From positions 1-46,805 of the forward strand of contig SOJW01000003.1 in assembly GCA_004375895.1 (NCBI GenBank): 46,805 nt of DNA, in the 5' to 3' direction. The stretch is from Candidatus Stahliibacteriota bacterium (GTDB lineage: Bacteria; Hydrothermota; Tepidihabitantia; B3-TA06). The notes under the pieces were generated by a model that worked only from the letters and a program-made list of their open reading frames with translations, was not told the DNA's origin and did no database searches. Shown piece by piece: positions 32,390 to 41,157 of this stretch; the first letter of the stretch is position 1, and the number at the start of each line of letters is the position of its first letter. The translations under genes were made by a program, and so were the position numbers.

Positions 32390-33280
32390 CTATGGAGCCG
32401 TTTTCGAAACCGGCACTTCAGGCTTAGATCTTCTCGGCCGACTTCTTCTTAACCCTGTGTAGATCGCACCCAGCGTAGCCCAGCCGAAGGAGAAGCAGGC
32501 TATCTCGAGGAGCGAAAGCAAAGCGTCCAACAGATAGTCAAACAGAGGAAGCGACGTCTCGCTTTGAAGGGGAAGGTTCCATCTCAACACATAACAGGCC
32601 TCGACAAAAACCACGTAGGGTAATCCCACCAGCAGAACAATCGCAAAAACCCTCCAAAAATAAGGCTCAACTCGCTTATAGCTCTGCCTTATAGACTCAA
32701 AGAAGCCCCTCTTCTCCACAACGATCTTGAAGGGCATGAGTATCAGCAGGGTTCCAAGCGAAAGGGTTACCAGAAACAGTCCTGCGTTCAGGAACAACCT
32801 TAATGGCACGGCAAAACTAAACCAGGCAAAGCTTTTGAGGGCTGACACTATCCGCTGGGTTGTGCCTACCGCGATACGTACGAGTATCATGCGTCCCAGA
32901 ACCTTCCGGGGTACCTTAAGGGCTTTCCGCAACTTTAGTTTTCGCTTCATCCCCGTAGCCGCACCACGGACTATCCTGGTCTTCCCGCAGTCCAGCCAGC
33001 TGTAGAGCAAAACCCACAACAGATCGAACGGCAACGCTACAAGAAATCGTTTGGCAAAAACTTCCGTGGAATGGAAGAGTAGTAAAAAGGAGGGAATTTT
33101 AGGATACGCAGGGATCGGGAGCACAGCTACAAGCCACAGGATGCCCTCGGGTATCGCAGCCAGAAGCATAAGCCTCCACCATTCTCTCTTAAATATCTCC
33201 CATGCATGTCTGACGGTGCCGAACACCGGCAGGCGGTATCCCCCCACCCCCTCGTTTTTGGATTCTTTAACCCTCCTCAA
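32390..33280 (-). CDS. Multi-pass membrane protein, paralogue 2
   Basis: 296 residues from a TTG with GGAGG 4 nt upstream. The start overlaps the end of the upstream toroid gene by 14 bp, so the two are coupled. Layout matches the protein at 31280-32170: an IFKREWWRL amphipathic start, about six transmembrane helices, a large central FFESIRQSYKRVEPYFWRVFAI block before the last helices, and a basic C-terminus (LRRSRPRRSKPE). Function unknown; the pair with its nitroreductase partner points to a segmental duplication. Confidence 0.72.
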   Translation of the reverse strand: MRRVKESKNEGVGGYRLPVFGTVRHAWEIFKREWWRLMLLAAIPEGILWLVAVLPIPAYPKIPSFLLLFHSTEVFAKRFLVALPFDLLWVLLYSWLDCGKTRIVRGAATGMKRKLKLRKALKVPRKVLGRMILVRIAVGTTQRIVSALKSFAWFSFAVPLRLFLNAGLFLVTLSLGTLLILMPFKIVVEKRGFFESIRQSYKRVEPYFWRVFAIVLLVGLPYVVFVEACYVLRWNLPLQSETSLPLFDYLLDALLSLLEIACFSFGWATLGAIYTGLRRSRPRRSKPEVPVSKTAP

Positions 33281-34079
33281 CTATCCTCCATGCCCCAAGG
33301 GTGAAGAGAAGCTTGAGCACGTCTATGGTGGTGCGTACCCGCAGGCCGGCATATTGCTCGCCCCAGCCGCCGTCTTCAGCCTGAAGACTCACGAGTCGTC
33401 TTTTGGCATCCTTTAGAATCTCATGCTCCGAGGCTACACCGGCATCAAGCAGACAGGAGGCCTGGAGTGCGATAAGCCTGGGCTCACCATAGCGGGTGAA
33501 GTTGGCAAGCGCGTAGAGGAGCACCTCCTGCACCAGACCGCACCCTGGACCGTCAAGCAGGGCGAAGAAGCTGAGCGCCAGAAAGTGGATGGCCGGGGAT
33601 GAGGTGAAGCGATTTCCCTGGATGCGTAGGCTAAGCAAGTAGTTGCGCACCAATCTGGTCTCGCGGCTTTCAAGCTGACCTGCGCGGCATAGCTGGCAGC
33701 CCACGTATGCCGAAAGCCACAGCCTTCCCCATTCACCGCCCATTTCATCTTCCAACTCAAGCTGTGAGAAGGCTTCCTGCCAGTAACCGTCCGGATGTTG
33801 GCGAGACCGAATGAACCCCACTGCCCGGCGGCAAACAGAAGAGGATACAATCCCAAACTCGCTCGCGTAGCCGAGTATCTTGACCGTTTCTGCAATATTT
33901 GACGGTTCCGCATACACCAGATTTATGGGGTAGCCGCCGTCGGGGTTCTGGTAGGCACCCAGAAGCCAGGTGGCCATGGTGTCATCGCGCTCGGAGTTGA
34001 AAAGGAATCTGCTGCGGTAGCGGTCAAGATCGGTTCCTTCCAGTTCTATAAACTCCAAAGCTTGTTCAACACGCAGCAT
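33267..34079 (-). CDS. Alpha/alpha-toroid (prenyltransferase/terpene-cyclase-like) protein
   Basis: 270 residues when started at the ATG with CGGAGG 4 nt upstream; a 14-residue longer frame has no ribosome-binding site. QW-like repeats (YQNPDGGYP, RQHPDGYWQE, QAEDGGWGEQ) and alternating helices (IAETVKILGYASEFG, VRNYLLSLRIQGN, ALQASCLLDAG) are the hallmarks of the squalene-cyclase/prenyltransferase toroid fold. The usual cyclase DxDD acid motif is not seen, so a catalytic cyclase role is doubtful. It may be a binding protein or a distant member. It is coupled to the downstream membrane protein. Promoter TTGACT-16-TAAACT at 34094-34121. Confidence 0.75.
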   Translation of the reverse strand: MLRVEQALEFIELEGTDLDRYRSRFLFNSERDDTMATWLLGAYQNPDGGYPINLVYAEPSNIAETVKILGYASEFGIVSSSVCRRAVGFIRSRQHPDGYWQEAFSQLELEDEMGGEWGRLWLSAYVGCQLCRAGQLESRETRLVRNYLLSLRIQGNRFTSSPAIHFLALSFFALLDGPGCGLVQEVLLYALANFTRYGEPRLIALQASCLLDAGVASEHEILKDAKRRLVSLQAEDGGWGEQYAGLRVRTTIDVLKLLFTLGAWRIVEEG

Positions 34080-34093
34080 CTTTCCTCCGATGC

Positions 34094-34121
34094 AGTTTAG
34101 ACAAAACCCATCCAAAGTCAA
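34094..34121 (-). promoter_or_regulatory. Promoter of toroid/membrane protein operon
   Basis: Minus strand TTGACT (34116-34121), 16-bp spacer, TAAACT (34094-34099). Confidence 0.8.
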
Positions 34122-34237
34122 GCATGTGGTGCGAACCTTCAGGTTCGCTTCTCAACTCAACGGCTACGGAGTGAAATACCCATCTCGATGCTTCAGGGCC
34201 TAAACGAAGGCGAAACATTCTTATGAGTTGCCCTTTC

Positions 34238-34275
34238 GGGGTCCCCAAGCGAAGGTGAAGCATCCGCTTGGGGTA
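34238..34275. repeat. Dispersed hairpin family B, next to DUF5916 stop
   Basis: GGGGTCCCC start, an inverted AAGCG-CGCTT stem and a GGGGTA end, one base from the stop of the next gene. Confidence 0.82.
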
Positions 34276-34276
34276 G

Positions 34277-36427
34277 TTATAGTCTGAAAAGGTAAACTAT
34301 CTTCCCGTAAATGGTTACCTCACCAACCTTGATTGATCCGGACGAGCCGACAAGATTGACCGCCGAAGCAAGGTAAAGATAGCTCAAAGGTGCGATCTCC
34401 CAGGTCATGAGCAATTGCTGGTTGTAGCGCTCTGCGTCGGTGTTCTGCTGGGCGTTGAGACGGAAGCTTAAGCGCCGGGTGGCGGTGTAGCGTATGCTCT
34501 CGCCCGCGGTCCAGCGAAAGGCGTTAGCGGGATCGGGCTCCCAGGATTCCTGGAAGGTAAAAAAGCTGGTGGCGTATGCGGAAAGCACCAGGTTGTGCAT
34601 CGGACGCCAGGAGATGTTGGGGCTTACGGAACCCACGTGACCGAAGTACTGCGGAACGTAATACTCGTAAACGTACTGGTCCCAGAGACTTATCCACAAT
34701 CCGCCGTAGATGTCTTTTGTGGTGTTGCTGCTAAAACCTGCATTCACGCTCTTTATCCAGCGCAGGCTTCCATCCTCCTGGTAGAAGTTGCGGGAGGCCG
34801 AGCCGCTTAGATTCGCATACCAGCGGTTCGAAAACGACCCGCCCGCAGACCCCCAGAGGGTATAGGAGGGGACGGTGTCTTCAAGGTACCTGCCAACCGA
34901 GGGGCCAAGGTTAACCGAAATCGAGCGCAGCCAGCCGGAACCCCAGGAATCGTCGTAGCCGCCATTGATACTTGCCCACATGTGTCCGGGACGAGAAAGA
35001 TAGCCCGCCGCCCCCAGATCGGCCAGACTGTCGGTATAGGAGGCGCTGGCATGGAAGTTGAATCTGCCAGATTTGCCGAATCCCACAGCTCCCATCGGGC
35101 CGCCCGGCTGCGCCGTGTCGGCATGAAAGGAGTACAATCCCTCCCCATTCACATACCAGTCATCTGCAATAGAAAGATCAAGATCGCAGCCCAGGACGCG
35201 ATCACCCTGATGCTTTTCACCCCATCGCTCACACGAGGTAGCTATGATACCTGACTCGGAACGGCTGAAGAGATCTTGTTTGATGCGGGCAATGCTGTAA
35301 AGGGTTGCCGGTTCTCTGGCCTCGCTTCCGTAATAATCGTAATCAATACTTCCTGTATAGGCCTCGATCAGCCCCAGCTCCGTCCCGCCTATCTTGCCGG
35401 TCAGCTTGGCACCTGTCCAGATTGGCACCTCGCTTCCGTCAGGCAGCCTGCGGCCGATGCGTCGGGTGTAGACAGGTTCGAAGAAAGAAAAATCAAAAAG
35501 ATCGGCACCTTCGGTGAAGAAAGGCCTGCGTTCGGCAAGGTAAGTCTCGTATCTTGTGAGGTTTATCCGTTCGGGGTCGGCCTCAATCTGACCGTAGTCG
35601 GGCAGGGTGGTCACGTCCAGGACAAGGTTGGAGCTAATCCCCCACTTCGCATCCATCCCCGCAACACCTGCTGTCATGGGAAGAAATGTAACCACCGAAT
35701 CCAACACATCCGGTCCCCTCACGCGAGCGGTTTGGGTAAAATGTGGCAGAAGCTCCATGTGCAGGCCTGAGGAGACGCCGCGGATACCGGTAAGCTCGCC
35801 GAAGCGATCCACCCTGGTGCCCATACCTTTATCAGCAGGCTGGTAGTCCGCCCAGACGAGTCTCTCGTATTTTGCATCCATCCACCGGGATACAGAAAGC
35901 CCCCATACCCGCTCTTCTTGAGGAGGAAACCGCAGGGTCTTGAAGGGAATCGCTATCTCGGCAAACCAACCATACTCCTCGATACTGGCCTCGGCATACC
36001 ACACACCGTTCCATGCAATATCGTAGCCCCAGCCCCCGTCGGTTATATGGACATCCCGCTGGATGCCCAGGGGATTTATGGCGAAACGAAAGGCATTGCG
36101 GTCGTCGTTGTAGGTGTCGATAGAGATGGTTATGTCGTCGCCCTCCCCTCCGGACTCCCGAGGCACAAGCCTTGCCACTACCTGGCCCGGTTCTTTATAG
36201 TAACAGAAGCAGCCGAAGTAGAGGGCATAATCGTCGTAGCATATCACCACCCGGGTGGACTCGGAGGCAGGCTCGCACATCTCCGGATAGTTCTCCATAA
36301 ACTCGGTGATCCCTGGGTTTTGCTGCCAGCACGCCTCGTCCAATACACCGTCAATGATCGGAGGTTCTTCTACACGCACCGCCTGGGTGGTTCTGCCTGC
36401 AAACAAGGAAAGAAGTAAAACGATCAC
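34277..36427 (-). CDS. CBM9-like/DUF5916 outer-membrane protein
   Basis: 716 residues. A short signal peptide (VLLLSLFAG) is followed by the CBM9-like domain with PPIIDGVLDEACWQ and RVVICYDDYALYFGC (about 20-190). The remainder is DUF5916-like, with alternating aromatic beta strands typical of an outer-membrane barrel and a C-terminal strand ending YLFRL. CBM9/DUF5916 proteins are common in FCB bacteria; their substrate is unknown, probably a carbohydrate or envelope polymer. The GTG start has AGAGG 6 nt upstream. Promoter TTGACA-16-TATATT at 36481-36508. It is monocistronic and followed by a family B hairpin. Confidence 0.83.
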   Translation of the reverse strand: MIVLLLSLFAGRTTQAVRVEEPPIIDGVLDEACWQQNPGITEFMENYPEMCEPASESTRVVICYDDYALYFGCFCYYKEPGQVVARLVPRESGGEGDDITISIDTYNDDRNAFRFAINPLGIQRDVHITDGGWGYDIAWNGVWYAEASIEEYGWFAEIAIPFKTLRFPPQEERVWGLSVSRWMDAKYERLVWADYQPADKGMGTRVDRFGELTGIRGVSSGLHMELLPHFTQTARVRGPDVLDSVVTFLPMTAGVAGMDAKWGISSNLVLDVTTLPDYGQIEADPERINLTRYETYLAERRPFFTEGADLFDFSFFEPVYTRRIGRRLPDGSEVPIWTGAKLTGKIGGTELGLIEAYTGSIDYDYYGSEAREPATLYSIARIKQDLFSRSESGIIATSCERWGEKHQGDRVLGCDLDLSIADDWYVNGEGLYSFHADTAQPGGPMGAVGFGKSGRFNFHASASYTDSLADLGAAGYLSRPGHMWASINGGYDDSWGSGWLRSISVNLGPSVGRYLEDTVPSYTLWGSAGGSFSNRWYANLSGSASRNFYQEDGSLRWIKSVNAGFSSNTTKDIYGGLWISLWDQYVYEYYVPQYFGHVGSVSPNISWRPMHNLVLSAYATSFFTFQESWEPDPANAFRWTAGESIRYTATRRLSFRLNAQQNTDAERYNQQLLMTWEIAPLSYLYLASAVNLVGSSGSIKVGEVTIYGKIVYLFRL

Positions 36428-36480
36428 CTGTGCCTCTTTATCAAGAAGTTAACCGATCGTCATGTGCCTGTAAGTTCAGA

Positions 36481-36508
36481 AATATACATCACTTGAGACA
36501 GATGTCAA
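36481..36508 (-). promoter_or_regulatory. Promoter of DUF5916 gene
   Basis: Minus strand TTGACA (36503-36508), 16-bp spacer, TATATT (36481-36486). Confidence 0.85.
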
Positions 36509-36524
36509 GCTTAGCATTCCTTTC

Positions 36525-36562
36525 GGGGTCCCCGCGGAGGAACGACTGCGCCCCAGTCGGGT
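36525..36562. repeat. Family B hairpin, degenerate copy
   Basis: GGGGTCCCC start with a weakened GACTG/CAGTC stem. Confidence 0.6.
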
Positions 36563-36566
36563 GAAG

Positions 36567-37265
36567 TTACTCCGTGTGGCGTAAATGGAACGGGTTGAAG
36601 TTGGTCTTGCGGTCGTAGTAATCGACACCCTCGGCGCGCTTGAGACCGCCCACGATGAGATAGGTGATAGGGGTAAAGAGGATTTCCACACCCACTTTGA
36701 AGATGTAGTTGGAGATGATCAGGGATAAAAGCTCCGATCCCTTGAATGCACCAAGGAATGCCACAAGTATGAACACCCCTGTATCCACACCCTGACCTAC
36801 CAGGGTTGAAGCGATGGTGCGCGCCCACAGGAACCGTCCTTTGGTCCAGACCTTCATCTTTGCCAGAACGAATGAGTTGGAGAACTCACCTGCCCAGTAG
36901 GCAACGAGGCTTGCGGCAACAATGCGGGGCGTGAATCCTAAGACCTCATAATAGGCTGAGGTGGATGGGCCGAACCCAGCCCAGGGCAGGATGCCTATGA
37001 GCATCAAAAGTCCGGACATCAGCGCGTTTGCCGCGAACCCGACCCAGATCACCCGTCTCGCGCGTGCATAGCCGTAGACCTCGGTCAAAACGTCGCCGAA
37101 GATGTATGCCAGAGGGAAGAGCAACGTGCCCGCATCGAAGGTGAACAGCCAGAGCTTCACGATACGGGCGGCGGAAGCGATGTTGGATACGAGTAAAACG
37201 GTCACGAACGCCGCCATCACAAGGTCGTAGTAGCGAAAGCGTTGGGGTGACTCGACCTTAGTCAT
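36567..37265 (-). CDS. Queuosine precursor transporter (YhhQ/QPTR family)
   Basis: 232 residues. About six transmembrane helices contain the family blocks LLFPLAYIFGDVLTEVYGYARARRVIW (about 47-75), FSNSFVLAKMKVWTKGRFLWARTIASTLVGQGVD (about 127-160) and KVGVEILFTPITY. Members import queuosine precursors (preQ0 or preQ1) for tRNA modification. The ATG lies 6 nt after a TATCCT -10 with no Shine-Dalgarno, so the mRNA is predicted leaderless. It diverges from the PIN-domain module; the two -35 elements are about 20 bp apart. Confidence 0.9.
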   Translation of the reverse strand: MTKVESPQRFRYYDLVMAAFVTVLLVSNIASAARIVKLWLFTFDAGTLLFPLAYIFGDVLTEVYGYARARRVIWVGFAANALMSGLLMLIGILPWAGFGPSTSAYYEVLGFTPRIVAASLVAYWAGEFSNSFVLAKMKVWTKGRFLWARTIASTLVGQGVDTGVFILVAFLGAFKGSELLSLIISNYIFKVGVEILFTPITYLIVGGLKRAEGVDYYDRKTNFNPFHLRHTE

Positions 37266-37271
37266 AGTAAA

Positions 37272-37299
37272 AGGATATGGAGGGATTAACTAAAGTCAA
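37272..37299 (-). promoter_or_regulatory. Promoter of yhhQ-like gene (leaderless)
   Basis: Minus strand TTGACT (37294-37299), 16-bp spacer, TATCCT (37272-37277), then 6 nt to the ATG. Confidence 0.82.
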
Positions 37300-37318
37300 C
37301 TAGGTAATTGCACATGGG

Positions 37319-37346
37319 TTGACATCTGACCTAATTGTGTTAGAAT
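37319..37346 (+). promoter_or_regulatory. Promoter of PIN-domain module
   Basis: TTGACA (37319-37324), 16-bp spacer, TAGAAT (37341-37346). An AGGAGG-led leader follows. Confidence 0.87.
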
Positions 37347-37401
37347 ATCTGCAGAAGTAAACTTGTGCGTTCATACGTTTACTTTACGACTAGGAGGAGT
37401 A

Positions 37402-38346
37402 ATGCTTGGTAGATGGAAAGAAATTGTTGTTCTATGGTTTCAGGGCAAGAGGTTCGAAGACCATGCCTTGGAGATCAGTGCACTTGGTGAGCTAGAGCAG
37501 TTTCAAAAGATAGTCACAATGACGGCGGAAGAATTATGGCGTGCTGTTAACCCTGGGCGTAAGAACTTACCGCGCCACTTTGAAAAACGTACACAGTTAT
37601 ATTTACGTGGCTCAATAAAAGAAGGCGAAAGCACAGGTTTGAGCTTGCAAGCACGAGCAGAACCGCGTTCAAAGGATTTAACTAAGGATTTATTTGATAA
37701 GGAATTTGAGGAAGTTGAAAATGCAGTGAACGCAGTCTTGGAAATTTACAAAACTCAAGAAAATGACGAACCCTTACCGTACAATTTGAGTCAAGTAACA
37801 CTCCAAGATTATCAAAAGTTTGGCCAAACTCTTAGAAAAGACGAATCAATAAAACTTAGTAAGACGTCGGTTTTGAAACCCCAATACGTTGAAGTTACTC
37901 ATAGAACCCGTAAAAGGTTAAGTCGTTTTATAGAGGAAAAACACGAAGATCAAGTAGATGTAAAGGGAGAAGTCCTTGCAGCCAATGTCCGAGAAGGGTA
38001 TCTTCAGTTTCAGTTATGGTTAGACGAAAAGACCCCCGTTACTGTAAAGTTCTCTCCTGAGCAAGAAGATCAAGTAACGGAAGCTCTCAAAAATCACCGA
38101 TCTGTTCGGCTCCGTGTCAAGGGAAGAGGCGAGTTCTCTCCTCTGGGAAAACTTGAGAATATAGAGGGAGTAACGGAGTTAAATCTCCAGGCGGCAGGAG
38201 AAATTCCTTTTGATGAAACAGCTCGCCCTATTGAAGATATTCTAATGGAGTTGGCTAGTGAGGTTCCTGAAGAAGAGTGGGATAAGCTCCCTAAGGATGG
38301 GGCGAAAAATCTCGATCATTATCTTTACGGAACTCCTAAAGAATGA
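37402..38346 (+). CDS. Partner protein of PIN-domain toxin (antitoxin-like), unknown family
   Basis: 314 residues from the ATG 5 nt after AGGAGG. The 13-residue longer TTG frame has no ribosome-binding site. A charged helical N-terminal half (about 40-160) is followed by a beta-rich segment (VKGEVLAANVREGYLQFQLWLDEKTPVTVKFSP, about 195-228) that looks like a small OB- or SH3-like barrel. The acidic C-terminus VPEEEWDKLPKDGAKNLDHYLYG resembles tails of antitoxins that occupy PIN active sites. It overlaps the PIN gene by four bases (ATGA). It is AT-richer than flanking genes, suggesting transfer. It is far larger than typical VapB antitoxins. The antitoxin role is inference from context. Confidence 0.65.
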   Translation: MLGRWKEIVVLWFQGKRFEDHALEISALGELEQFQKIVTMTAEELWRAVNPGRKNLPRHFEKRTQLYLRGSIKEGESTGLSLQARAEPRSKDLTKDLFDKEFEEVENAVNAVLEIYKTQENDEPLPYNLSQVTLQDYQKFGQTLRKDESIKLSKTSVLKPQYVEVTHRTRKRLSRFIEEKHEDQVDVKGEVLAANVREGYLQFQLWLDEKTPVTVKFSPEQEDQVTEALKNHRSVRLRVKGRGEFSPLGKLENIEGVTELNLQAAGEIPFDETARPIEDILMELASEVPEEEWDKLPKDGAKNLDHYLYGTPKE

Positions 38347-38756
38347 AAATCGTTTTTGTAGATGCATGCTACTGGATAGCTATTGTCAACCCTAAGGATT
38401 CGTTAAGAAAAACGGCGCTTAAAGCAAAGGAATCACTAGGCGGTAAAGTCAGGAAAATAACTACGGATGAGATATTGGTGGAATTCTTGAACTTCCTTTC
38501 TGATCGCGGCTATTATCTTCGGAACGCAGCTGTAAAAATGGTAAGAGCAATCATAGCAGATCCCAATGTGAAAGTACTCCCTCAATCTCGTAATTCATTT
38601 GAGCGAGGGCTCAAGTTATATGAAGAGCGTATGGATAAAAGCTACAGCTTGACCGATTGCATTTCCATTAACACTATGAAGGCTGAATCCATGACCGAAG
38701 TTCTGAGCCACGATAAGCACTTCGAACAAGAGGGGTTTCACAAGCTAATGGTGTAG
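38343..38756 (+). CDS. PIN-domain ribonuclease (VapC-like)
   Basis: 137 residues. The PIN acidic set is visible: Asp7 in VDACYWIA, a Glu in TTDEILVEF, Asp in SLTDCISI and Asp in SHDKHFEQEGF. Such proteins are Mg2+-dependent endoribonucleases, often type II toxins that cut tRNA or rRNA. It is translationally coupled to the 37402-38346 gene, which fits a toxin and its partner, although the partner is unusually large. AT-rich like its partner. It converges on gltX with a 6-nt gap. Confidence 0.87.
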   Translation: MKIVFVDACYWIAIVNPKDSLRKTALKAKESLGGKVRKITTDEILVEFLNFLSDRGYYLRNAAVKMVRAIIADPNVKVLPQSRNSFERGLKLYEERMDKSYSLTDCISINTMKAESMTEVLSHDKHFEQEGFHKLMV

Positions 38757-38762
38757 CCAAAC

Positions 38763-40193
38763 CTACACCGGTAAATTCTTTAACCGTTCCAGCACCCGCT
38801 CCCTGCCCAAAAGCTCCAGGCAGTCGAACAACGGAGGCCCGACGGTGCGGCCGGTGACCGCAATGCGTACAGGGTGGATTATCTCACCCGCCTTGATCCC
38901 TAACTCCTCAACCAGCTCCCGCAACACACCCTCTGCGGTCTCTTTATTGAACTCGTGGAGTTTCTCCAAACGCTCGCGGTATAAGAGAAGCCACCGCTTC
39001 ACCGCCGCCGGGTCCTTGCGGAAGTGTTTGTTCAGACCTTCCTCGTCATAGGTCAAATCGTCGCAGACGTATGGGAGGAGGGCGTCGTAGACCTCGGCTA
39101 ATGTACGCGAACGCTCGGCGATCAATGGCAAAACCTTGGACAAAAAGTCTTTGGAGGAGTACTGGGCAGGAAGTTCGATTTCCTGGAAGCGAAGCCACTC
39201 CTGAAAGACCTCAAGGAGTTTCGGGAGATCCATCGTCCGAAGATACTCGCCGTTCATCCACGCGAGCTTCTGCATATCGAATATCGCGTTGGAGGTGTTG
39301 ATCCGCTCCAGGCTGAAGAGTTTCACTAACTCCTGACGCGAGATGATTTCTCTATCTCCGCCCGGTGACCAGCCAAGAAGGGCAAGGAAGTTTACCATGG
39401 CGTCGGGTAAGTAGCCCATCCTGCGGAACTCGGCAAGGGACATCGCTCCGTGGCGCTTGGAGAGTTTTTTGCGGTCTTCGCCGAGGATAAGAGGCAGGTG
39501 GGCGAAGGCCGGTATCTCCCAGCCGAAGGCATTGTATAGAAGTATCTGCTTCGTGGTATTTGAGATGTGCTCCACCGCACGCAGCACGTGGGATATCTCC
39601 ATCAGGTGATCGTCGGCAACAACCGCGAAATTGTATGTTGGAATCCCGTTTGAGCGCACGATGACAAAGTCGTCTATGTCCTTGTGTTCGCGGGTGATTG
39701 AGCCGTGGATGAGGTCAGTGAAACTGGTTGAGCCTTCAGGGACAAGGAAGCGGATAGCCGGTTTGATTCCTTCCGCTTCGAACTTCTTCCTCTCCTCCTC
39801 AGGGAGGTTGAGGCACCTGCGATCATATCTCCAGGCGCGCCGCTGTGCGTCGGCCTTTTTGCGCTCGGCTTCAAGACGTTCAGGGGTGCAGTAGCAGCGA
39901 TAGGCGTGGCCGGATTGGAGCAGTTGATCAGCATGTTTTCTATAGATATCCAACCTCTGCGACTGGTAGTAGGGACCCTCGTCGAAGGTGATACCCAGCC
40001 AGCCGAGTCCTTTTATGATGGCCTGGGCGGATTCTTCGGTGGAGCGCTGTACGTCGGTGTCCTCGATTCTTAAAACGAACGTCCCGCCGTGTGAGCAGGC
40101 GAAGAGGTAGTTGTACAAAGCGGAGCGCGCCAGCCCTACGTGTATCGCTCCGGTGGGCGATGGCGCGATGCGAACCCTAACTTTCTTATCCAT
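38763..40193 (-). CDS. gltX: Glutamate--tRNA ligase
   Basis: 476 residues. The class I HIGH-type PSPTGAIHVG (11-20) and the KMSKS equivalent KLSKR (243-247) frame the Rossmann core. Zinc-type cysteines Cys100, Cys102 and Cys127 lie between them. It charges tRNA-Glu (or both Glu and Gln tRNA where the indirect pathway is used). Length is normal. GGAG lies 8 nt before the ATG. The tRNA-Ser(GCU) gene sits 80 bp upstream in the same orientation, and the two may share the promoter at 40400-40426. Confidence 0.97.
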   Translation of the reverse strand: MDKKVRVRIAPSPTGAIHVGLARSALYNYLFACSHGGTFVLRIEDTDVQRSTEESAQAIIKGLGWLGITFDEGPYYQSQRLDIYRKHADQLLQSGHAYRCYCTPERLEAERKKADAQRRAWRYDRRCLNLPEEERKKFEAEGIKPAIRFLVPEGSTSFTDLIHGSITREHKDIDDFVIVRSNGIPTYNFAVVADDHLMEISHVLRAVEHISNTTKQILLYNAFGWEIPAFAHLPLILGEDRKKLSKRHGAMSLAEFRRMGYLPDAMVNFLALLGWSPGGDREIISRQELVKLFSLERINTSNAIFDMQKLAWMNGEYLRTMDLPKLLEVFQEWLRFQEIELPAQYSSKDFLSKVLPLIAERSRTLAEVYDALLPYVCDDLTYDEEGLNKHFRKDPAAVKRWLLLYRERLEKLHEFNKETAEGVLRELVEELGIKAGEIIHPVRIAVTGRTVGPPLFDCLELLGRERVLERLKNLPV

Positions 40194-40272
40194 TCAAATC
40201 TCCTACATCCTCAGGTATTCCATATCTTTCAAAGACTCTTCCGAGTTCTCTAAAAGAGGTGTGTTACGGGAG

Positions 40273-40361
40273 CGGAGAGGGTGGGATTTGAACCCACGGT
40301 ACGGTGTTACCCGTACAACCGCTTAGCAAGCGGTCGCCTTCGACCACTCGGCCACCTCTCC
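40273..40361 (-). tRNA. tRNA-Ser (GCU anticodon)
   Basis: 89-nt type II tRNA on the minus strand: GGAGAGG/CCTCTCC acceptor stem, GCT anticodon in a TTGCTAA loop, long variable arm, GGTTCAAATCC T-arm and discriminator G. CCA is not encoded. Confidence 0.97.
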
Positions 40362-40399
40362 GAAATCCTCCTGAATCCCTATACCTCCCCCAAGATAGA

Positions 40400-40426
40400 A
40401 TTATACAAAATAGTCTGAAATGTCAA
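40400..40426 (-). promoter_or_regulatory. Promoter of tRNA-Ser(GCU)
   Basis: Minus strand TTGACA (40421-40426), 15-bp spacer, TATAAT (40400-40405). Confidence 0.82.
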
Positions 40427-40471
40427 ATACGACCTCGTCCTGGGTCTACCTTTCTCCCAAACCTAAGCTCT

Positions 40472-40861
40472 TCAGTAGTTGAGCAGGGCGAAACCACCTG
40501 CGATTAAGACTATAAGTCCGATGATCAGCGTAATACCCAACCCAATCAAAGCGATGATAGCTACTATGCCAAGTATGGTGAAGACGGTTTTCAGCTTGGA
40601 ATGATACTCTACCAGATCGGCTGGAGTAGTCTTTGTCACAAACTCATCCCCTCTGGATGCCGCCTGGGTCAACAGTACCCCGATCCATATTGGAAGCCAG
40701 GCAACGACGATTCCTACAAGGCTCAAAGCCATCAGGGCACCATCAATGATGGAGAGGATTCCCAGAAGCTTCATCCATCCCTTTGTTTCCTTTATATTTG
40801 CACGGAGCTGCTCGATGGTGGCAGCGTCAAGTCCGGACGCCATCGGGGTCGTAGTCTCCAT
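40472..40861 (-). CDS. Small membrane protein of DUF5362 type, paralogue 1
   Basis: 129 residues. A cytoplasmic helix with IEQLRANIKETKGWMKLLGIL is followed by four hydrophobic segments (about 27-47, 49-64, 90-108, 108-127). The ETKGWMKLLG block recurs in the paralogues as GTRGWVGFLG and KTRGWLAFLA, and the YHSKLKTVFTILGI block as YHVKMRIFFQVTGI and YHGKLKTYFTLTGL. Function unknown. GGAGG lies 7 nt before the ATG; it has its own promoter (40898-40924). Confidence 0.75.
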   Translation of the reverse strand: METTTPMASGLDAATIEQLRANIKETKGWMKLLGILSIIDGALMALSLVGIVVAWLPIWIGVLLTQAASRGDEFVTKTTPADLVEYHSKLKTVFTILGIVAIIALIGLGITLIIGLIVLIAGGFALLNY

Positions 40862-40897
40862 GAACTCCTCCTTTGACAGACGTTTGAGTTACAACCA

Positions 40898-40924
40898 ATT
40901 ATACATAGGCACTCAGAATGTCAA
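40898..40924 (-). promoter_or_regulatory. Promoter of DUF5362-like paralogue 1
   Basis: Minus strand TTGACA (40919-40924), 15-bp spacer, TATAAT (40898-40903). Confidence 0.82.
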
Positions 40925-40980
40925 GACAGAAGAATTATATCATCGGATTGATACAAGAACGGGCGGCTTAAGCCACCCCC

Positions 40981-41133
40981 TGCGATCTTTTTTGCCTTAG
41001 CAAAAAAGGAGCACTATCTTCGGGGTTCCCCACCGAAAGCCACACTTCCGGCTGGGGCATAAAGCATAAGGGGGCTCTAGCCTTCTTTTAGATTCTTCCT
41101 GCGATCTTTTTTCGCTTGCGAGAAAAGGAGCAT
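40981..41133. repeat. Composite repeat block (A-B-spacer-A), copy 1
   Basis: Family A (40981-41013), family B (41022-41058), a shared spacer, and a second family A (41100-41133). Nearly the same block recurs at 42172-42320. Confidence 0.9.
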
Positions 41134-41157
41134 TTAACCTGTGGAGGGTTACCTCAC

